A DNA stretch of 64,000 bases, from positions 186,001-250,000 of the forward strand of contig CAVTOZ010000002.1 of the NCBI GenBank assembly GCA_963736505.1, written 5' to 3'. Shown one piece after another: positions 31,380-40,174 of the stretch; the first letter of the stretch is position 1, and each line of letters starts with the position of its first letter. The position numbers and the translations under genes are program-made. Source of the stretch: Solirubrobacter sp963736505 (GTDB lineage: Bacteria; Actinomycetota; Thermoleophilia; Solirubrobacterales; Solirubrobacteraceae). Under the pieces are notes generated by a model. The model was not told the origin of the DNA. It did not search any database and worked only from the letters and a program-made list of their open reading frames with translations.

Positions 31380-33304
31380 CAGAGGACCTTGAACAGGTGG
31401 ACCTTGTTCCAGGTCGGGTCGAGGCGGACGTAGTTGCCGCCGATCCGCCAGTCGAAGTGCTCGCCCGTGAACTGGTCCTCGACGGTGAAGACTGGCGGGA
31501 GCCCGAGCTGCGCGGGGATCACGACGAGGCCCTCCTGGGCGTTGTGCGGGTCGACGTTGGCGACGACGATGACCGTGTTGCCGGGCTCGTGCTTGGCATA
31601 GGCGATCAGCGAGTCGTTCTGGGCCTGCAGGAACTTCACGTTGGAGAGGTGCTGCAGCGCCGGGTTCTCGCGCCGGATCTCGTTCAACCGGCGGATCATC
31701 GGCAGCAGCGGCCCGTCGAGGCTGCGCTCGCGGATCTCGTACTTCTCGGAGTTCAGGTACTCCTCCGAGCCCTCCCGCACCGGCACGTTCTCGAAGTTCT
31801 CGTAGCCCGAGTAGATGCCGTAGCTGGGGCTCAGCGTGCCCGCCAGCACGAGCCGGGTGACGAACGCCGGCTCGCCGCCGTGCACGAGGTACGCGTGCAG
31901 GATGTCCGGCGTGACGGGGAAGAAGTTCGGCCGGAAGTACTCCTTCTCCTCGGAGTTGGCCAGCTCCTCCACGTACTCGGTCAGCTCGTGGCGGGAGTTC
32001 TTCCACGTGAAGTACGTGTAGGACTGCGTGAAGCCGAGCTTGCCGAGCTCCTGCATGACCGCGCGCTTGGTGAAGGCCTCGGCGAGGAAGACCACGTCGC
32101 GGTCGACCTTGTGGACCTCCTTGATCAGCCACTCCCAGAACGGGAACGGCTTCGTGTGCGGGTTGTCGACGCGGAAGCACTTCACGCCCGCGCCGACCCA
32201 GTGCAGGATCACGTCCAGCCACGCCTGCCAGAGCGACTCCCAGGCCTCCGTGTCCCAGTTGAAGTTGTAGATGTCCTGGTAGCGCTTGGGCGGGTTCTCG
32301 GCGTACTTGAGCGTGCCGTCGGGGCGCTGCTGGAACCACTCCGGGTGCTCGGTCAGCCACGGGTGGTCGGCGGACGCGTTGAGCGCGAGGTCGAAGCAGA
32401 CGTCCATGCCCTGGTGATGCGCCGTGGCGCACAGGTCGCGGACGTCCTGCTGGGTCCCGAGCTCCGGGTGGACGGCGTCGTGGCCGCCCTCCTCGGCGCC
32501 GATCGCGTACGGGCTGCCGGGGTCGTCGCGGCCGGCGACCAGCGTGTTGTTGCGGCCCTTGCGCTTGTTGCGGCCGATCGGGTGGATCGGGAGCAGGTAG
32601 AGCACGTCGAAGCCGAGGTCGGCGATGTCGGGCACGAGCGCCTCGACGGCCTTCAGGCCGCCCCAGGAGCGCGGGAAGAGCTCGTACCAGCTGCCGAAGC
32701 GCGCCTTCACGCGGTCGACCTCGAGCGGAAGCGGCTTGTCGAGCGCCGTCTTGCCGTGGCGCGCCTGGACGGCCTCCATCGCCGCGAACAGCTCGGGGCC
32801 GAGCGCGGCGGCGAACTTGGCCTGGTCGGTCGCGCCGGGGTCGGTGAGGACCTCGAGCGCCTCGCCGATCGCGGGCTGGCCGTCGTCGAGCGCCTTCTGG
32901 AGCAGCACGACGCCCTCGGAGAGCTCGCCGGAGAGATCCTCGTCGAGGTCGGCCTCGACCTTGCGCCGCAGCTCGTCGTGCCAGGTCGCGAACACGTCCG
33001 ACCACGCCTCGATCGTGAACTGCCAGCTGCCGGCCGTCTCGACGGGGAAGCTCCCGCCCCAGCGCACGCCGTTGACGTGCGGGTCGAGGTGGGTCATCGG
33101 CGCCTCGAGCCAGCGGCGGCCGCCGGGCGCTTTGTACTTCACGACGGCGCGCAGCTTCTCGTGGCCGTCGCGGAAGATGTCGGCTTCGACGGCGACCGTG
33201 TCGCCGACAGTGCGCTTGGGTGCGTACCGGCCGCCGTCGATGACGGGGGCCGGATGCGCGATCCTGATGCGCCGAGGAGGTTCGTTGCGCTTGGCGGCGG
33301 GCAT
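31379..33304 (-). CDS. glgE: alpha-1,4-glucan:maltose-1-phosphate maltosyltransferase
   Basis: 641 residues from ATG at 33304, a start that gives the usual PAAKRNEPPRRIRI lead-in. GH13_3 transferase that adds maltosyl units from maltose-1-phosphate to glucan. Domain order: N-terminal beta domain (about 10-110), helical dimer insertion (110-200), barrel with FGSWYELFPRSWGGLKA, YLLPIHPIGRNKRKGRNN, nucleophile D380 in CFRVDNPHTKPFPFWE and acid/base E409 in VFLAEAFTK. The 29-residue spacing equals that in the Streptomyces enzyme (D394/E423). First gene of glgE-treS-mak-glgB; divergent from malQ with only 31 nt between starts. Confidence 0.96.
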
Positions 33305-33335
33305 CCCGGCACGGAGTATCCGACTTCTCGACTCT

Positions 33336-34565
33336 ATGAACCTCTCTCGTAGCTCAGGCGTGCAACTGCACCCCACCTCGCTTCCGGGCGGACGCCTCGG
33401 TGCAGAGGCGTACGCGTGGATCGACTGGCTGGCCGAGGCCGGCCAGACGTGGTGGCAGATGCTGCCGCTCGGGCCGCCGGATCGCTACGGCTCGCCGTAC
33501 AAGGCGAAGTCCGCGTTCGCCGCCTCGCCGGCGCTGCTGGAATCGCCGTCCGCGCCGGTGGCGGCCGCGGAGGCGCTCGACTTCCGCGAGCGCTCGGCGG
33601 ACTGGATCGAGCCGTGGATCCGGTACGGGGGACGTCATGCGCTGGAGGACCAGGTGCGGTTCGACCGCGAGTGGGCCGCCCTGCGCCGCTACGGGCTCGA
33701 CCGCGGCGTGCACCTGATCGGCGACATCCCGATCTACGTCGCGCCCGGCTCGCCCGAGCAGAAGGCGCATCCGGGGCTGTTCATCGACGGCGCGGTCGCC
33801 GGCGTGCCGCCGGACGCGTTCACCGACAAGGGCCAGCTGTGGGGCAACCCGCTGTACGACTGGCCGGCGATGCGGCGCGACGGCTACACGTGGTGGACGG
33901 CGCGCTTCCGGCGCGTGTTCGAGCTCTTCGACCTGGCGCGGATCGACCACTTCCGCGGGTTCGTGGCCTACTGGGCCGTGCCGTCCTCGGCCAAGTACGC
34001 GCTCTCGGGCAAGTGGCGGCGCGGCCCGGGGCGGGCGCCGTTCGACGCCGCCACCGCGAGACTCGGCGCGTTGCCGCTGATCGCGGAGGACCTCGGCGTC
34101 ATCACGCCGCCGGTCGAGCGGCTGCGCGCCGCGCTCGGCTACCCGGGCATGGTCGTCCTGCAGTTCGGGTTCACGCCGTCGGAGCCGGACTCGCCGCACA
34201 TCCCCGAGCACCACGCCGAGAACAAGGTCGTCTACACGGGCACCCACGACCACGACACGGTGCGTGGCTGGTACGAGTCCGTCCCGCCGCAGATCCGCGC
34301 GACGATCGACGCGACGATCGACCGCTGGGACGTCCGCGACCCGGAGCCGTGGTGGTCGCTGATCCGGCTCGCCTTCGCCTCCCCCGCGCGGCTGGCGATG
34401 ATCCAGGCGCAGGACGTGCTCGGGCTCGGCTCCGAGGGCCGGATGAACCAGCCGGGCACGCCGAAGGGCGCGTGGAAGTGGAAGCTCGCCGAGCTCCCGC
34501 CGCGCGACCTCGCCGTCCGCCTGCGGGCGGTCACCGAGGCCGCGGGGCGGCTGGCTAGCGGATGA
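33336..34565 (+). CDS. malQ: 4-alpha-glucanotransferase (amylomaltase), short form
   Basis: 409 residues, about 80-100 shorter than typical bacterial MalQ. The N-terminus SSGVQLHPTSLPGG and WWQMLPLGPPDRYGSPY are canonical. Catalytic residues are all present: nucleophile D204 in ARIDHFRGFVAYW, acid/base E251 in LIAEDLGVITPPV, and D305 in TGTHDHDT. The missing length lies between about 65 and 110, where longer enzymes carry a helical insertion, so this looks like a natural compact form. It disproportionates maltodextrins left by debranching. Its last 11 nt overlap the convergent serine protease gene. Confidence 0.92.
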   Translation: MNLSRSSGVQLHPTSLPGGRLGAEAYAWIDWLAEAGQTWWQMLPLGPPDRYGSPYKAKSAFAASPALLESPSAPVAAAEALDFRERSADWIEPWIRYGGRHALEDQVRFDREWAALRRYGLDRGVHLIGDIPIYVAPGSPEQKAHPGLFIDGAVAGVPPDAFTDKGQLWGNPLYDWPAMRRDGYTWWTARFRRVFELFDLARIDHFRGFVAYWAVPSSAKYALSGKWRRGPGRAPFDAATARLGALPLIAEDLGVITPPVERLRAALGYPGMVVLQFGFTPSEPDSPHIPEHHAENKVVYTGTHDHDTVRGWYESVPPQIRATIDATIDRWDVRDPEPWWSLIRLAFASPARLAMIQAQDVLGLGSEGRMNQPGTPKGAWKWKLAELPPRDLAVRLRAVTEAAGRLASG

Positions 34566-35670
34566 TCAGCCGGCCGACCGCCGGCGTGGACATGTCGAAG
34601 CCGCCGCTGGCGTTGGTCGCCTTGATCAGGCAGCCGACGGAGCGGCCGACCATGTCCTTGGTCGCCGTCGTCGTCTGCCTGGTCGAGATCGTCTTGTTGT
34701 CGAAGACCCACTTGTAGTGCAGCGTCGACGGGCTGCCGCCCATCCGCGGCGGGTTGCAGGTCAGCGTCGCGCCGACCTTGGCCTCGCCCGTGACCGTGGG
34801 GAAGTCGTCGGGACCGAGCGGGAACGGCAGGATCACCGGGTTCGGGTCGGTGATGAAGGACGCGAACGACGAGACGCGCATGTACACGCCGGGCAGGCGC
34901 CGGGTGCCGCAGGCGGCGTCCTTGACCTCGGGCCCCCAGCTGGTGATGCCGATCTGCACCGGTCCGGAGGCGGTCTGGCGGATGAACGGGCCGCCGCTGT
35001 CGCCGGCGCACGCTTGGATCAGCGGCGAGTGCCGCTTGAGATCCTGGCCGCAGATCTCCGACGCGAGGATCGCGTGCGGGTAGGCCTTCGCGCAGGTCTT
35101 GGCGGAGATCACCGTCATGGCGCCGGTCTGGAGCGCCTTCGGGGACGACATGAAGCTCGGGCCGGTGAGCCCGTAGCCGAAGAGGGACGCCGTCTCGCCG
35201 GTCTTCTCATCCGCCGCGCCGGTGGAGAGCTTGACGGGCGCGACCCCGGTGACCGGCTGGGCGAGCAGGATGATGCCGACGTCGTCGAGCGCGATCGCGT
35301 TCGCCAGCTTCTTCTTCGCGAACGGGAACGACTCCCGGAACTTCGGGTGGATCGCGAAGCCGCGGGCGGGGATGCCGCCGTGCGCGATCGCGCCTGTGAA
35401 CTTGTTGTCGCCGAAGCCGACGAGCGCGTTGCCGTCGGTGCCGACGAGCACCGAGTACCCGACCGGCGAGAAGCCCTGGAGGCAGTGGCCGGCCGTGAGC
35501 ACGCGGTCGGGCGCGATCAGCGTCCCGGTGCAGCCGCTCGGCAGCCACGCGACGTACGGCGCCTTCGCGATGTCCTGCTTCTTGCCGCCGGACACCGCGC
35601 CGGCGGGCACGGCGACGGAGGCGAGCGCGAGGCCCACCGCCAGCAGGACGAGTGGCGATCGCGTTCGCAT
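34555..35670 (-). CDS. secreted trypsin-like (S1) serine protease
   Basis: 371 residues. Signal peptide about 1-25 (LVLLAVGLALASVAVPAGA). The triad is visible: His in VLTAGHCLQG, Asp in IALDDVGIILLAQP, Ser in QACAGDSGGPFI, followed by GITSWG. Cys pairs (SGCTGTLI...AGHC; CAKAYPH...EICGQ; ACAGDSGG...ACGTRRLP) match the chymotrypsin fold. An extra C-terminal beta domain (about 285-371, FPTVTGEAKVGATLTCNPPR) resembles the Ig-like repeat also present in the 50809 protein. Expected to be exported. The ATG at 35670 is the start because the frame upstream has no export signal. Confidence 0.9.
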   Translation of the reverse strand: MRTRSPLVLLAVGLALASVAVPAGAVSGGKKQDIAKAPYVAWLPSGCTGTLIAPDRVLTAGHCLQGFSPVGYSVLVGTDGNALVGFGDNKFTGAIAHGGIPARGFAIHPKFRESFPFAKKKLANAIALDDVGIILLAQPVTGVAPVKLSTGAADEKTGETASLFGYGLTGPSFMSSPKALQTGAMTVISAKTCAKAYPHAILASEICGQDLKRHSPLIQACAGDSGGPFIRQTASGPVQIGITSWGPEVKDAACGTRRLPGVYMRVSSFASFITDPNPVILPFPLGPDDFPTVTGEAKVGATLTCNPPRMGGSPSTLHYKWVFDNKTISTRQTTTATKDMVGRSVGCLIKATNASGGFDMSTPAVGRLIIR

Positions 35671-35735
35671 GGGCCCGAGGCTAGTCGCGCGAACGGCCCA
35701 CGCGGCCCCTGGACTTTCGTGCCGCCGACCCTGAG

Positions 35736-36512
35736 CTAGACGGCGTAGCTCATGCCGGTGGCGAGCGAGCTGAGGTCGTCGTGCAGGCCGTGCACCTGGT
35801 CGATCACCCAGTCGCGATCCGGGACCTCCGGGTCCTCGAGCACGGTGTCGCGCAGCGCGTCGAGCCCGGCGACGGTGCGCTCCATCTCGTCGTGGAAGCG
35901 GCTCAGCTGCATCTGCATCCGCCGCTGGACCGCGAGCCGCCCGCTGAGCGCGTCGAGCACCGCCGGCTCGCCGAAGGCGCCGACCTCGCCGATCCGCGCC
36001 TCGACCCTCGCGACCGGGATGTCCTTCAGCGCCTGGTGCAGCCGCTGCGCGCGTTCCGCCGAGCGGCCGATCAGCGCCATCAGCGCGTCGATCTCGCGCC
36101 CGATCCGGTACTCCGGGACGCCCGAGACGTGGATCGCGTCGCGAAGGCGCTGCTGCGCCGCGCGCGCCGCGGACACGTGGACCTGGATGACCGGCGAGAG
36201 CCCCGGGTCGGCCTCGGACTCGAACGGGCGCGCCGGGAAGCGGGTGCCGCCCGCCGGCGGGTGCCGCGCGACGTACACGAAGCCGATGCCCGCGGCGCGG
36301 CGCGCCCACAGATAGGCGGCGCCCACCAGCGCGGACGCCACCAGCCAGTGGCGATCGACGCCGTCGGCCGATCGCCACGAGCTGCCCGTGAGCTTGAACG
36401 CGAGCGCCGCGGCGGCCGCGAGCAGCCACACGACCGCCACGTCGAGTACGGCGGTGGCGGCCGTCACCTGCCATCTGGCCCAGCGTCTGTCTTCGATCCG
36501 TCTCTCGAGCAT
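35736..36512 (-). CDS. small membrane protein with long cytoplasmic helical domain
   Basis: 258 residues from ATG at 36512 (GTG codons lie just upstream). Two membrane segments: about 17-40 (AVLDVAVVWLLAAAAALAF) and about 56-75 (WLVASALVGAAYLWARRAAG). The rest (about 110-258) is charged and helical with heptad-like spacing (RAAQQRLRDAIHVSG, EIDALMALIGRSAERAQRLH, VQRRMQMQLSRFHDEMER). It suggests a coiled-coil or phosphotransfer-like bundle, but no catalytic His context is seen. Family not recognised. Confidence 0.6.
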   Translation of the reverse strand: MLERRIEDRRWARWQVTAATAVLDVAVVWLLAAAAALAFKLTGSSWRSADGVDRHWLVASALVGAAYLWARRAAGIGFVYVARHPPAGGTRFPARPFESEADPGLSPVIQVHVSAARAAQQRLRDAIHVSGVPEYRIGREIDALMALIGRSAERAQRLHQALKDIPVARVEARIGEVGAFGEPAVLDALSGRLAVQRRMQMQLSRFHDEMERTVAGLDALRDTVLEDPEVPDRDWVIDQVHGLHDDLSSLATGMSYAV

Positions 36513-36594
36513 CACCAGCACCCTATGGCCCGCATTAGCGAGAGATAACCCCACTGGACAGGCATACGAGTAACGCGAAAGACCAAGGTTCAGG

Positions 36595-37392
36595 GTGCGC
36601 CCCCGATTGCGGCGGCCGGGCGGATCGGCCAGCCTCCGGCTGATGGACGCGTTGCTCGACGAGCTGGAGGCCGCCGTCGCCGAGCACCGGCCGGACGCGC
36701 GCGACGACGTGGCGTGCGGCCAGGAGCACGTGCTCTCGTGCATGCGCCTCGCCGGCGCGCTTGACGACGCGGGCCGGCCGGAGGAGGCGCTGGAGCGCCT
36801 CGGCGAAGGGCTGGCAACCGGCCGCTGGCTGGTGCAGCGCGACCGCAAGGCGCACGCGCAGCACCTGGCCGGCTGCCTCGAGGCGTACGCCGGGCTCCTG
36901 CGCGAGCTCGGGCGCCGCGCGGACGCGCTGGAGGCGATGCAGGAGGCGGTCGTGCTCCGCCGCATCGGCGCGCTGCGCCGCGGCGACCCGCTGCACGCCG
37001 TGAATCTCGGAGCCTGTCTGTGGGACCTCGCGGACGATCTGGCGGCCGAAGGGCGCCGCGAGGACGTCGTCCCGATCGCGCGCGAGGCGCTGAGCATCTG
37101 GCGCTTCGTCGCGTCGGCGGGGCCGGAGTACGAGCGGGGGCTGGCGCTCAGCTACGACCGGCTGTCCGTCGCGCTCGCCGCGGTGCGCCGCCGGAGGGCG
37201 GCGCTGAAGATGAGCAAGCGCGCCTTCGCGCTGCTGGTGCGCAGCGAGCCGGGGTCGCACCTCGTCGCCTGCGTCACGCACATGGCCGACGCGCTGGACG
37301 CGCTCGGGCGCTCCGACGACGCGCGCACCGCGCGCGAGCTGGTGGAGGCGACCGAGGCGCTGCTCGTCCCGGTCGAACAAGGCTCGCAGTAG
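36595..37392 (+). CDS. TPR-like helical repeat protein
   Basis: 265 residues from GTG at 36595, which has AAGG six bases upstream; ATG at 36643 is an alternative without a ribosome site. Repeated helix pairs match the tetratricopeptide spacing: LAGALDDAGRPEEALERLGE, AYAGLLRELGRRADALEAMQ, DLADDLAAEGRREDVVPIAR, LSVALAAVRRRRAALKMSK, MADALDALGRSDDARTAREL. About five repeats, no other domain and no signal peptide. Probably a scaffold for protein contact. It ends 9 nt before the next small gene. Confidence 0.75.
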   Translation: MRPRLRRPGGSASLRLMDALLDELEAAVAEHRPDARDDVACGQEHVLSCMRLAGALDDAGRPEEALERLGEGLATGRWLVQRDRKAHAQHLAGCLEAYAGLLRELGRRADALEAMQEAVVLRRIGALRRGDPLHAVNLGACLWDLADDLAAEGRREDVVPIAREALSIWRFVASAGPEYERGLALSYDRLSVALAAVRRRRAALKMSKRAFALLVRSEPGSHLVACVTHMADALDALGRSDDARTARELVEATEALLVPVEQGSQ

Positions 37393-37401
37393 GCTGGGGC
37401 C

Positions 37402-37719
37402 ATGGAGCCTCAGGTAGGAGATCTCGTCACCGTCGCCGGCACGGGGCCGGATCTCGCGGGAATCGTGTTCGACCTCCCGAGTGACGCGAAGGCCGTCGTC
37501 GCCGTGGTCGATCCCAAGCGTGGGCCGGTGTTCCGCAGCGTCAACGTGGGCACGCTGAGCGAGCGGGCCGACGAGGTTCCCTCCGACCGCGCGCTGCGGC
37601 TGCTCGTCAAGCGCACGCCGCCGCCGACCCACGGCGCCGGCCGCGGCAGCCAGGGCGCGATCCGCGGCGGTGCCGCGGGGCACGCGCGCGGCGCCTCGCA
37701 CCGCACCACCGGCAAGTAA
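37402..37719 (+). CDS. small basic protein with SH3-like N-terminus
   Basis: 105 residues. The N-terminal 60 (VGDLVTVAGTGPDLAGIVFD, VVAVVDPKRGPVFRSVNVGT) look like a small beta barrel of the KOW/SH3 kind. The C-terminal 40 residues are Gly, Arg and His-rich (HGAGRGSQGAIRGGAAGHAR) and likely disordered and nucleic-acid friendly. No family recognised. It lies just upstream of the tandem structured repeats, whose first copy starts 8 nt after its stop, so its transcript probably runs into them. Confidence 0.6.
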   Translation: MEPQVGDLVTVAGTGPDLAGIVFDLPSDAKAVVAVVDPKRGPVFRSVNVGTLSERADEVPSDRALRLLVKRTPPPTHGAGRGSQGAIRGGAAGHARGASHRTTGK

Positions 37720-37727
37720 GGAGAAGT

Positions 37728-37910
37728 GGGCCGCCGCGCTGGTCAGGCGCAGCGGCCCTGTGCTGCATCAGGCTGGCGAGCGTCGGGAGAGAGAGGGACT
37801 ACCCGGGGGCCTTGGTGAAGCGAGGGGGTCAACCTCGTAATGACGATTCTGCTCGTCCTACGCACCCGCTCCTATCGCTCGTGGGGGTGAACCGGATCAC
37901 CCGCCGCACC
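37728..37910. repeat. structured noncoding repeat, copy A
   Basis: First of two tandem copies (183 nt). Hairpin 1: 37728-37758, GGGCCGC-C-GCGC / GCGC-A-GCGGCCC with loop TGGTCAG. Hairpin 2: CGAGG (37821-37825) / CCTCG (37833-37837) with loop GGGTCAA. Conserved unpaired block 37769-37793 reads TCAGGCTGGCGAGCGTCGGG then AGAGA. The unit ends GGGGGTGAACCGGATCACC (37883-37901), itself a small hairpin. No ORF crosses it convincingly. Copy B matches it block by block. Confidence 0.7.
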
Positions 37911-37919
37911 AAATGAAAG

Positions 37920-38094
37920 AGCCGCCGCGCTGGTCAGGCGCGACGGCTCGGAAGTGCTTCAGGCTGGCGAGCGTCGGGAGAGAAGGGACTGCCCGGGGGC
38001 CTTGGCGAAGCGAGGTGGTCAGCCTCTGTGCCAAGGAATATCGCCGACCGCGCGCGCCCCTGGTATCGCTCCTAGGGGTGAACCGGACCACACC
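37920..38094. repeat. structured noncoding repeat, copy B
   Basis: Second copy (175 nt), 9 nt after the first. Hairpin 1: 37920-37948, AGCCG-C-CGCGC / GCGCG-A-CGGCT, loop TGGTCAG. Here the 3' arm and outer pair differ from copy A but pairing is kept. Hairpin 2: GAGG (38012-38015) / CCTC (38023-38026), loop TGGTCAG. CCTTGGC (38000-38006) also pairs with GCCAAGG (38030-38036), a stem enclosing hairpin 2 that copy A lacks. It ends AGGGGTGAACCGGACCAC. Both flanking genes point toward the pair, so in neither direction is it a 5' leader. Confidence 0.7.
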
Positions 38095-38103
38095 CCGGCA
38101 CCC

Positions 38104-38123
38104 CGCCGGGCCGAAGCCCGGCG
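38104..38123 (-). terminator. terminator hairpin of the carboxypeptidase gene
   Basis: CGCCGGGC-CGAA-GCCCGGCG, a perfect 8-bp stem with tetraloop, lies 16 nt after the TAA of the M14 gene. Confidence 0.7.
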
Positions 38124-38139
38124 AGGCGCCGGAAGCGCG

Positions 38140-40035
38140 TTACGGCGTCGTCGTGGACAGCGTGAACGTCAGCGTCTTCGAGTAGCTGCCGGTGCGCAGC
38201 GCGTCGGTGCCGCCGATGTGCTGCCCGAACGTGATCGTCGCGACGTCGTTGGACACCGGCACCGACCACGTCTTCAGCTGCGTCGGCGCGGCGCTGCCGC
38301 CGACGTCCGCGAGCGGGCCGCCGGCGCTCGCCTGCAGCGTGCTCGGCAGCGAGAACGCGCCGTTGACCAGGTGGCCCGTCGCCGTCGAGGAAGGATCCGC
38401 GACGCTCAGCGCCGCGTCGGCCGCCGTCGAGATCACCGTCGCGGTCATGAACGCCGAGTAGTCCTTCGCCAGGCCCGGCGTGAACGCGCCGAACGAGGCC
38501 GGGACGCCGAGCGTCAGCGCGAGCGTCGCCGGCACCGTGCCGCCGACCGTGCCCTGCGTGCAGAGCGCCGCGTTGACCGTCTGGCCGCGATCGATCGTGA
38601 TGTGGTTGGTCTCCAGCAGCGTGCCGTCGGCCGCGGTGCAGGTGACCGTGTAGCTCTCGTTGAGGAACCCGTTCGGCCCGGCGTGCTCGCCGTCGGCCTG
38701 GAAGGCCGGCGTCGGGCGGATCGACGGGTTGACGTCCCACGTGAACTGGCCGTTGGCGGGCACCACCATCGAGGACTCGAGGTGCGTCGGGATCGCCTGC
38801 GGCGGCGACGTCGTCACCGGCGTCGTGAGGCTCTTGATCGGCGCGGTGTAGAGGTTGAAGTCCTTCGTGATCTTCAGCGTCGCGCCGGCCGGCGCCGTGC
38901 CCTTGATGACCGAGTGGCCCGACGGGAACGTGGCGTAGACGAGCGCCTGCCAGAAGGCGTCGCGCGACGCGTGGCCCTTGAACGTGTTCGTCTGCGCCGT
39001 GCTCGACGTCGGGCCGGGCGTGCCGGTGAAGTCGGCCGTGGTGCAGTTGAGGTAGTTCGGCAGCGCCTGCGGGCAGCCGGAGACGGGGCCGATCAGCTCC
39101 ATCGTGAAGCCGAAGCCGCGCGTGGCGTAGTAGGACCAGTCGATCGTCTCGCCGCTCGTCTCGTAGTCGTGCGCCGAGTCGCGCGTGTTCGTGTAGCCGT
39201 CGTTGGTCGCGTGCAGCAGCGACAGCGCGAGGTCCTTGTAGCCGGTGTTCAGCTCAGGCGTGTCGCCGGCGAAGACGTCCAGCGGCGGGTAGAAGATCGC
39301 GCGCTCGTTCGTGTGCGTCGTGATCAGGTCGACCACCTGGTGGTTGGCGATGATCGACATCGTGTTCTTCATCTCGGGCTCGGAGCCGGGCCCGGACCCG
39401 CGCTGCGTGGGGGGATTGACGCCGACGTTGGAGCCCCAGCCGAAGGGGTAGTTGCGGTTCATGTCGACGCCCTGCGAGGAGGACGTCGGACACGTCAGCG
39501 GCGGCGTCAGCGGCGTCGCGGGGTTGCAGTTGAGGCGCCGGTTGTGCACCAGGCCGTCGACGTTGACGACCGGCTGGATGATCACGCGGACCTTGTCGAA
39601 GAGCGCGTTGACGGCCGGGTTCGCCTTCGACTGGTTGATGATGTCGTACGCGAACTCCATGTCGTCCTCGGCCGCCGCGGTCTCGTTCCCGTGGATCGCG
39701 CCCATCAGGTAGAAGACGGGCTTGCCGTCGGACGCCGTGACGTTGTTGGTGAGCTCGACGTACTTGATCGTCCGCCCCTCGATGCTGAGGTACGGCGCGG
39801 TCTTGACCGCCACGAACGTCGGGTTGGCCGCGGCCAGCGCGTCCATCTCGGAGTTGTAGTCGGCGTAGGCGCGGTACGTGGTGCGCCCGCTCGGCATCGC
39901 CGTCAGCTGCGGGATGCCGAGGTTGTGGAACGCCGCGACGGCGGCGTCGACGGTGGGATCGGCGGACGCGACCCCCGGTGCGGCAAGCGCCGCCAGCGCC
40001 GCGGCCGTGGCGGCGGCGGCATACAGCTTCTTCAT
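38140..40035 (-). CDS. secreted M14 zinc carboxypeptidase with shared C-terminal domain
   Basis: 631 residues from ATG at 40035, chosen for the strong ribosome site AGGAGGGTG and because it gives a clean signal peptide (KKLYAAAATAAALAALAAPGVASA). Zinc ligands H115 and E118 in AIHGNETAAAED and H241 in TTHTNERAIF; catalytic E313 in FGFTMELIGP; substrate residues in PVVNVDGLVHNRR and GVDMNRNYPFGW. Residues about 375-480 form an extra beta region, and the last 130 are the shared domain (GGTVPATLALTLG to TLTFTLSTTTP). Expected to trim C-terminal residues of peptides outside the cell, perhaps on the products of the M6 proteases. Confidence 0.92.
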   Translation of the reverse strand: MKKLYAAAATAAALAALAAPGVASADPTVDAAVAAFHNLGIPQLTAMPSGRTTYRAYADYNSEMDALAAANPTFVAVKTAPYLSIEGRTIKYVELTNNVTASDGKPVFYLMGAIHGNETAAAEDDMEFAYDIINQSKANPAVNALFDKVRVIIQPVVNVDGLVHNRRLNCNPATPLTPPLTCPTSSSQGVDMNRNYPFGWGSNVGVNPPTQRGSGPGSEPEMKNTMSIIANHQVVDLITTHTNERAIFYPPLDVFAGDTPELNTGYKDLALSLLHATNDGYTNTRDSAHDYETSGETIDWSYYATRGFGFTMELIGPVSGCPQALPNYLNCTTADFTGTPGPTSSTAQTNTFKGHASRDAFWQALVYATFPSGHSVIKGTAPAGATLKITKDFNLYTAPIKSLTTPVTTSPPQAIPTHLESSMVVPANGQFTWDVNPSIRPTPAFQADGEHAGPNGFLNESYTVTCTAADGTLLETNHITIDRGQTVNAALCTQGTVGGTVPATLALTLGVPASFGAFTPGLAKDYSAFMTATVISTAADAALSVADPSSTATGHLVNGAFSLPSTLQASAGGPLADVGGSAAPTQLKTWSVPVSNDVATITFGQHIGGTDALRTGSYSKTLTFTLSTTTP

Positions 40036-40174
40036 CCTTGAAACACCCTCCTGAGGCATCGAGACCCTCTCCCCCAGCTACGCAGACCCGGCAGGCACGG
40101 CGGACCCCCTCCGGGCCGGCCGCCGACTCTAGGCGCCGGGAACCGGCAAGTCAATCGAGCGTCATGCCCTGTGC

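Noticed and set aside
37728..38094. Tandem glycine, cyclic di-AMP, TPP, cobalamin or SAM riboswitch
   Set aside because: The consensus core sequences of these classes that I know do not align on either strand, and no coding start lies downstream in either direction.
37728..38094. CRISPR array
   Set aside because: Only two long units, no short repeats with regular spacers, and no cas genes in the window.
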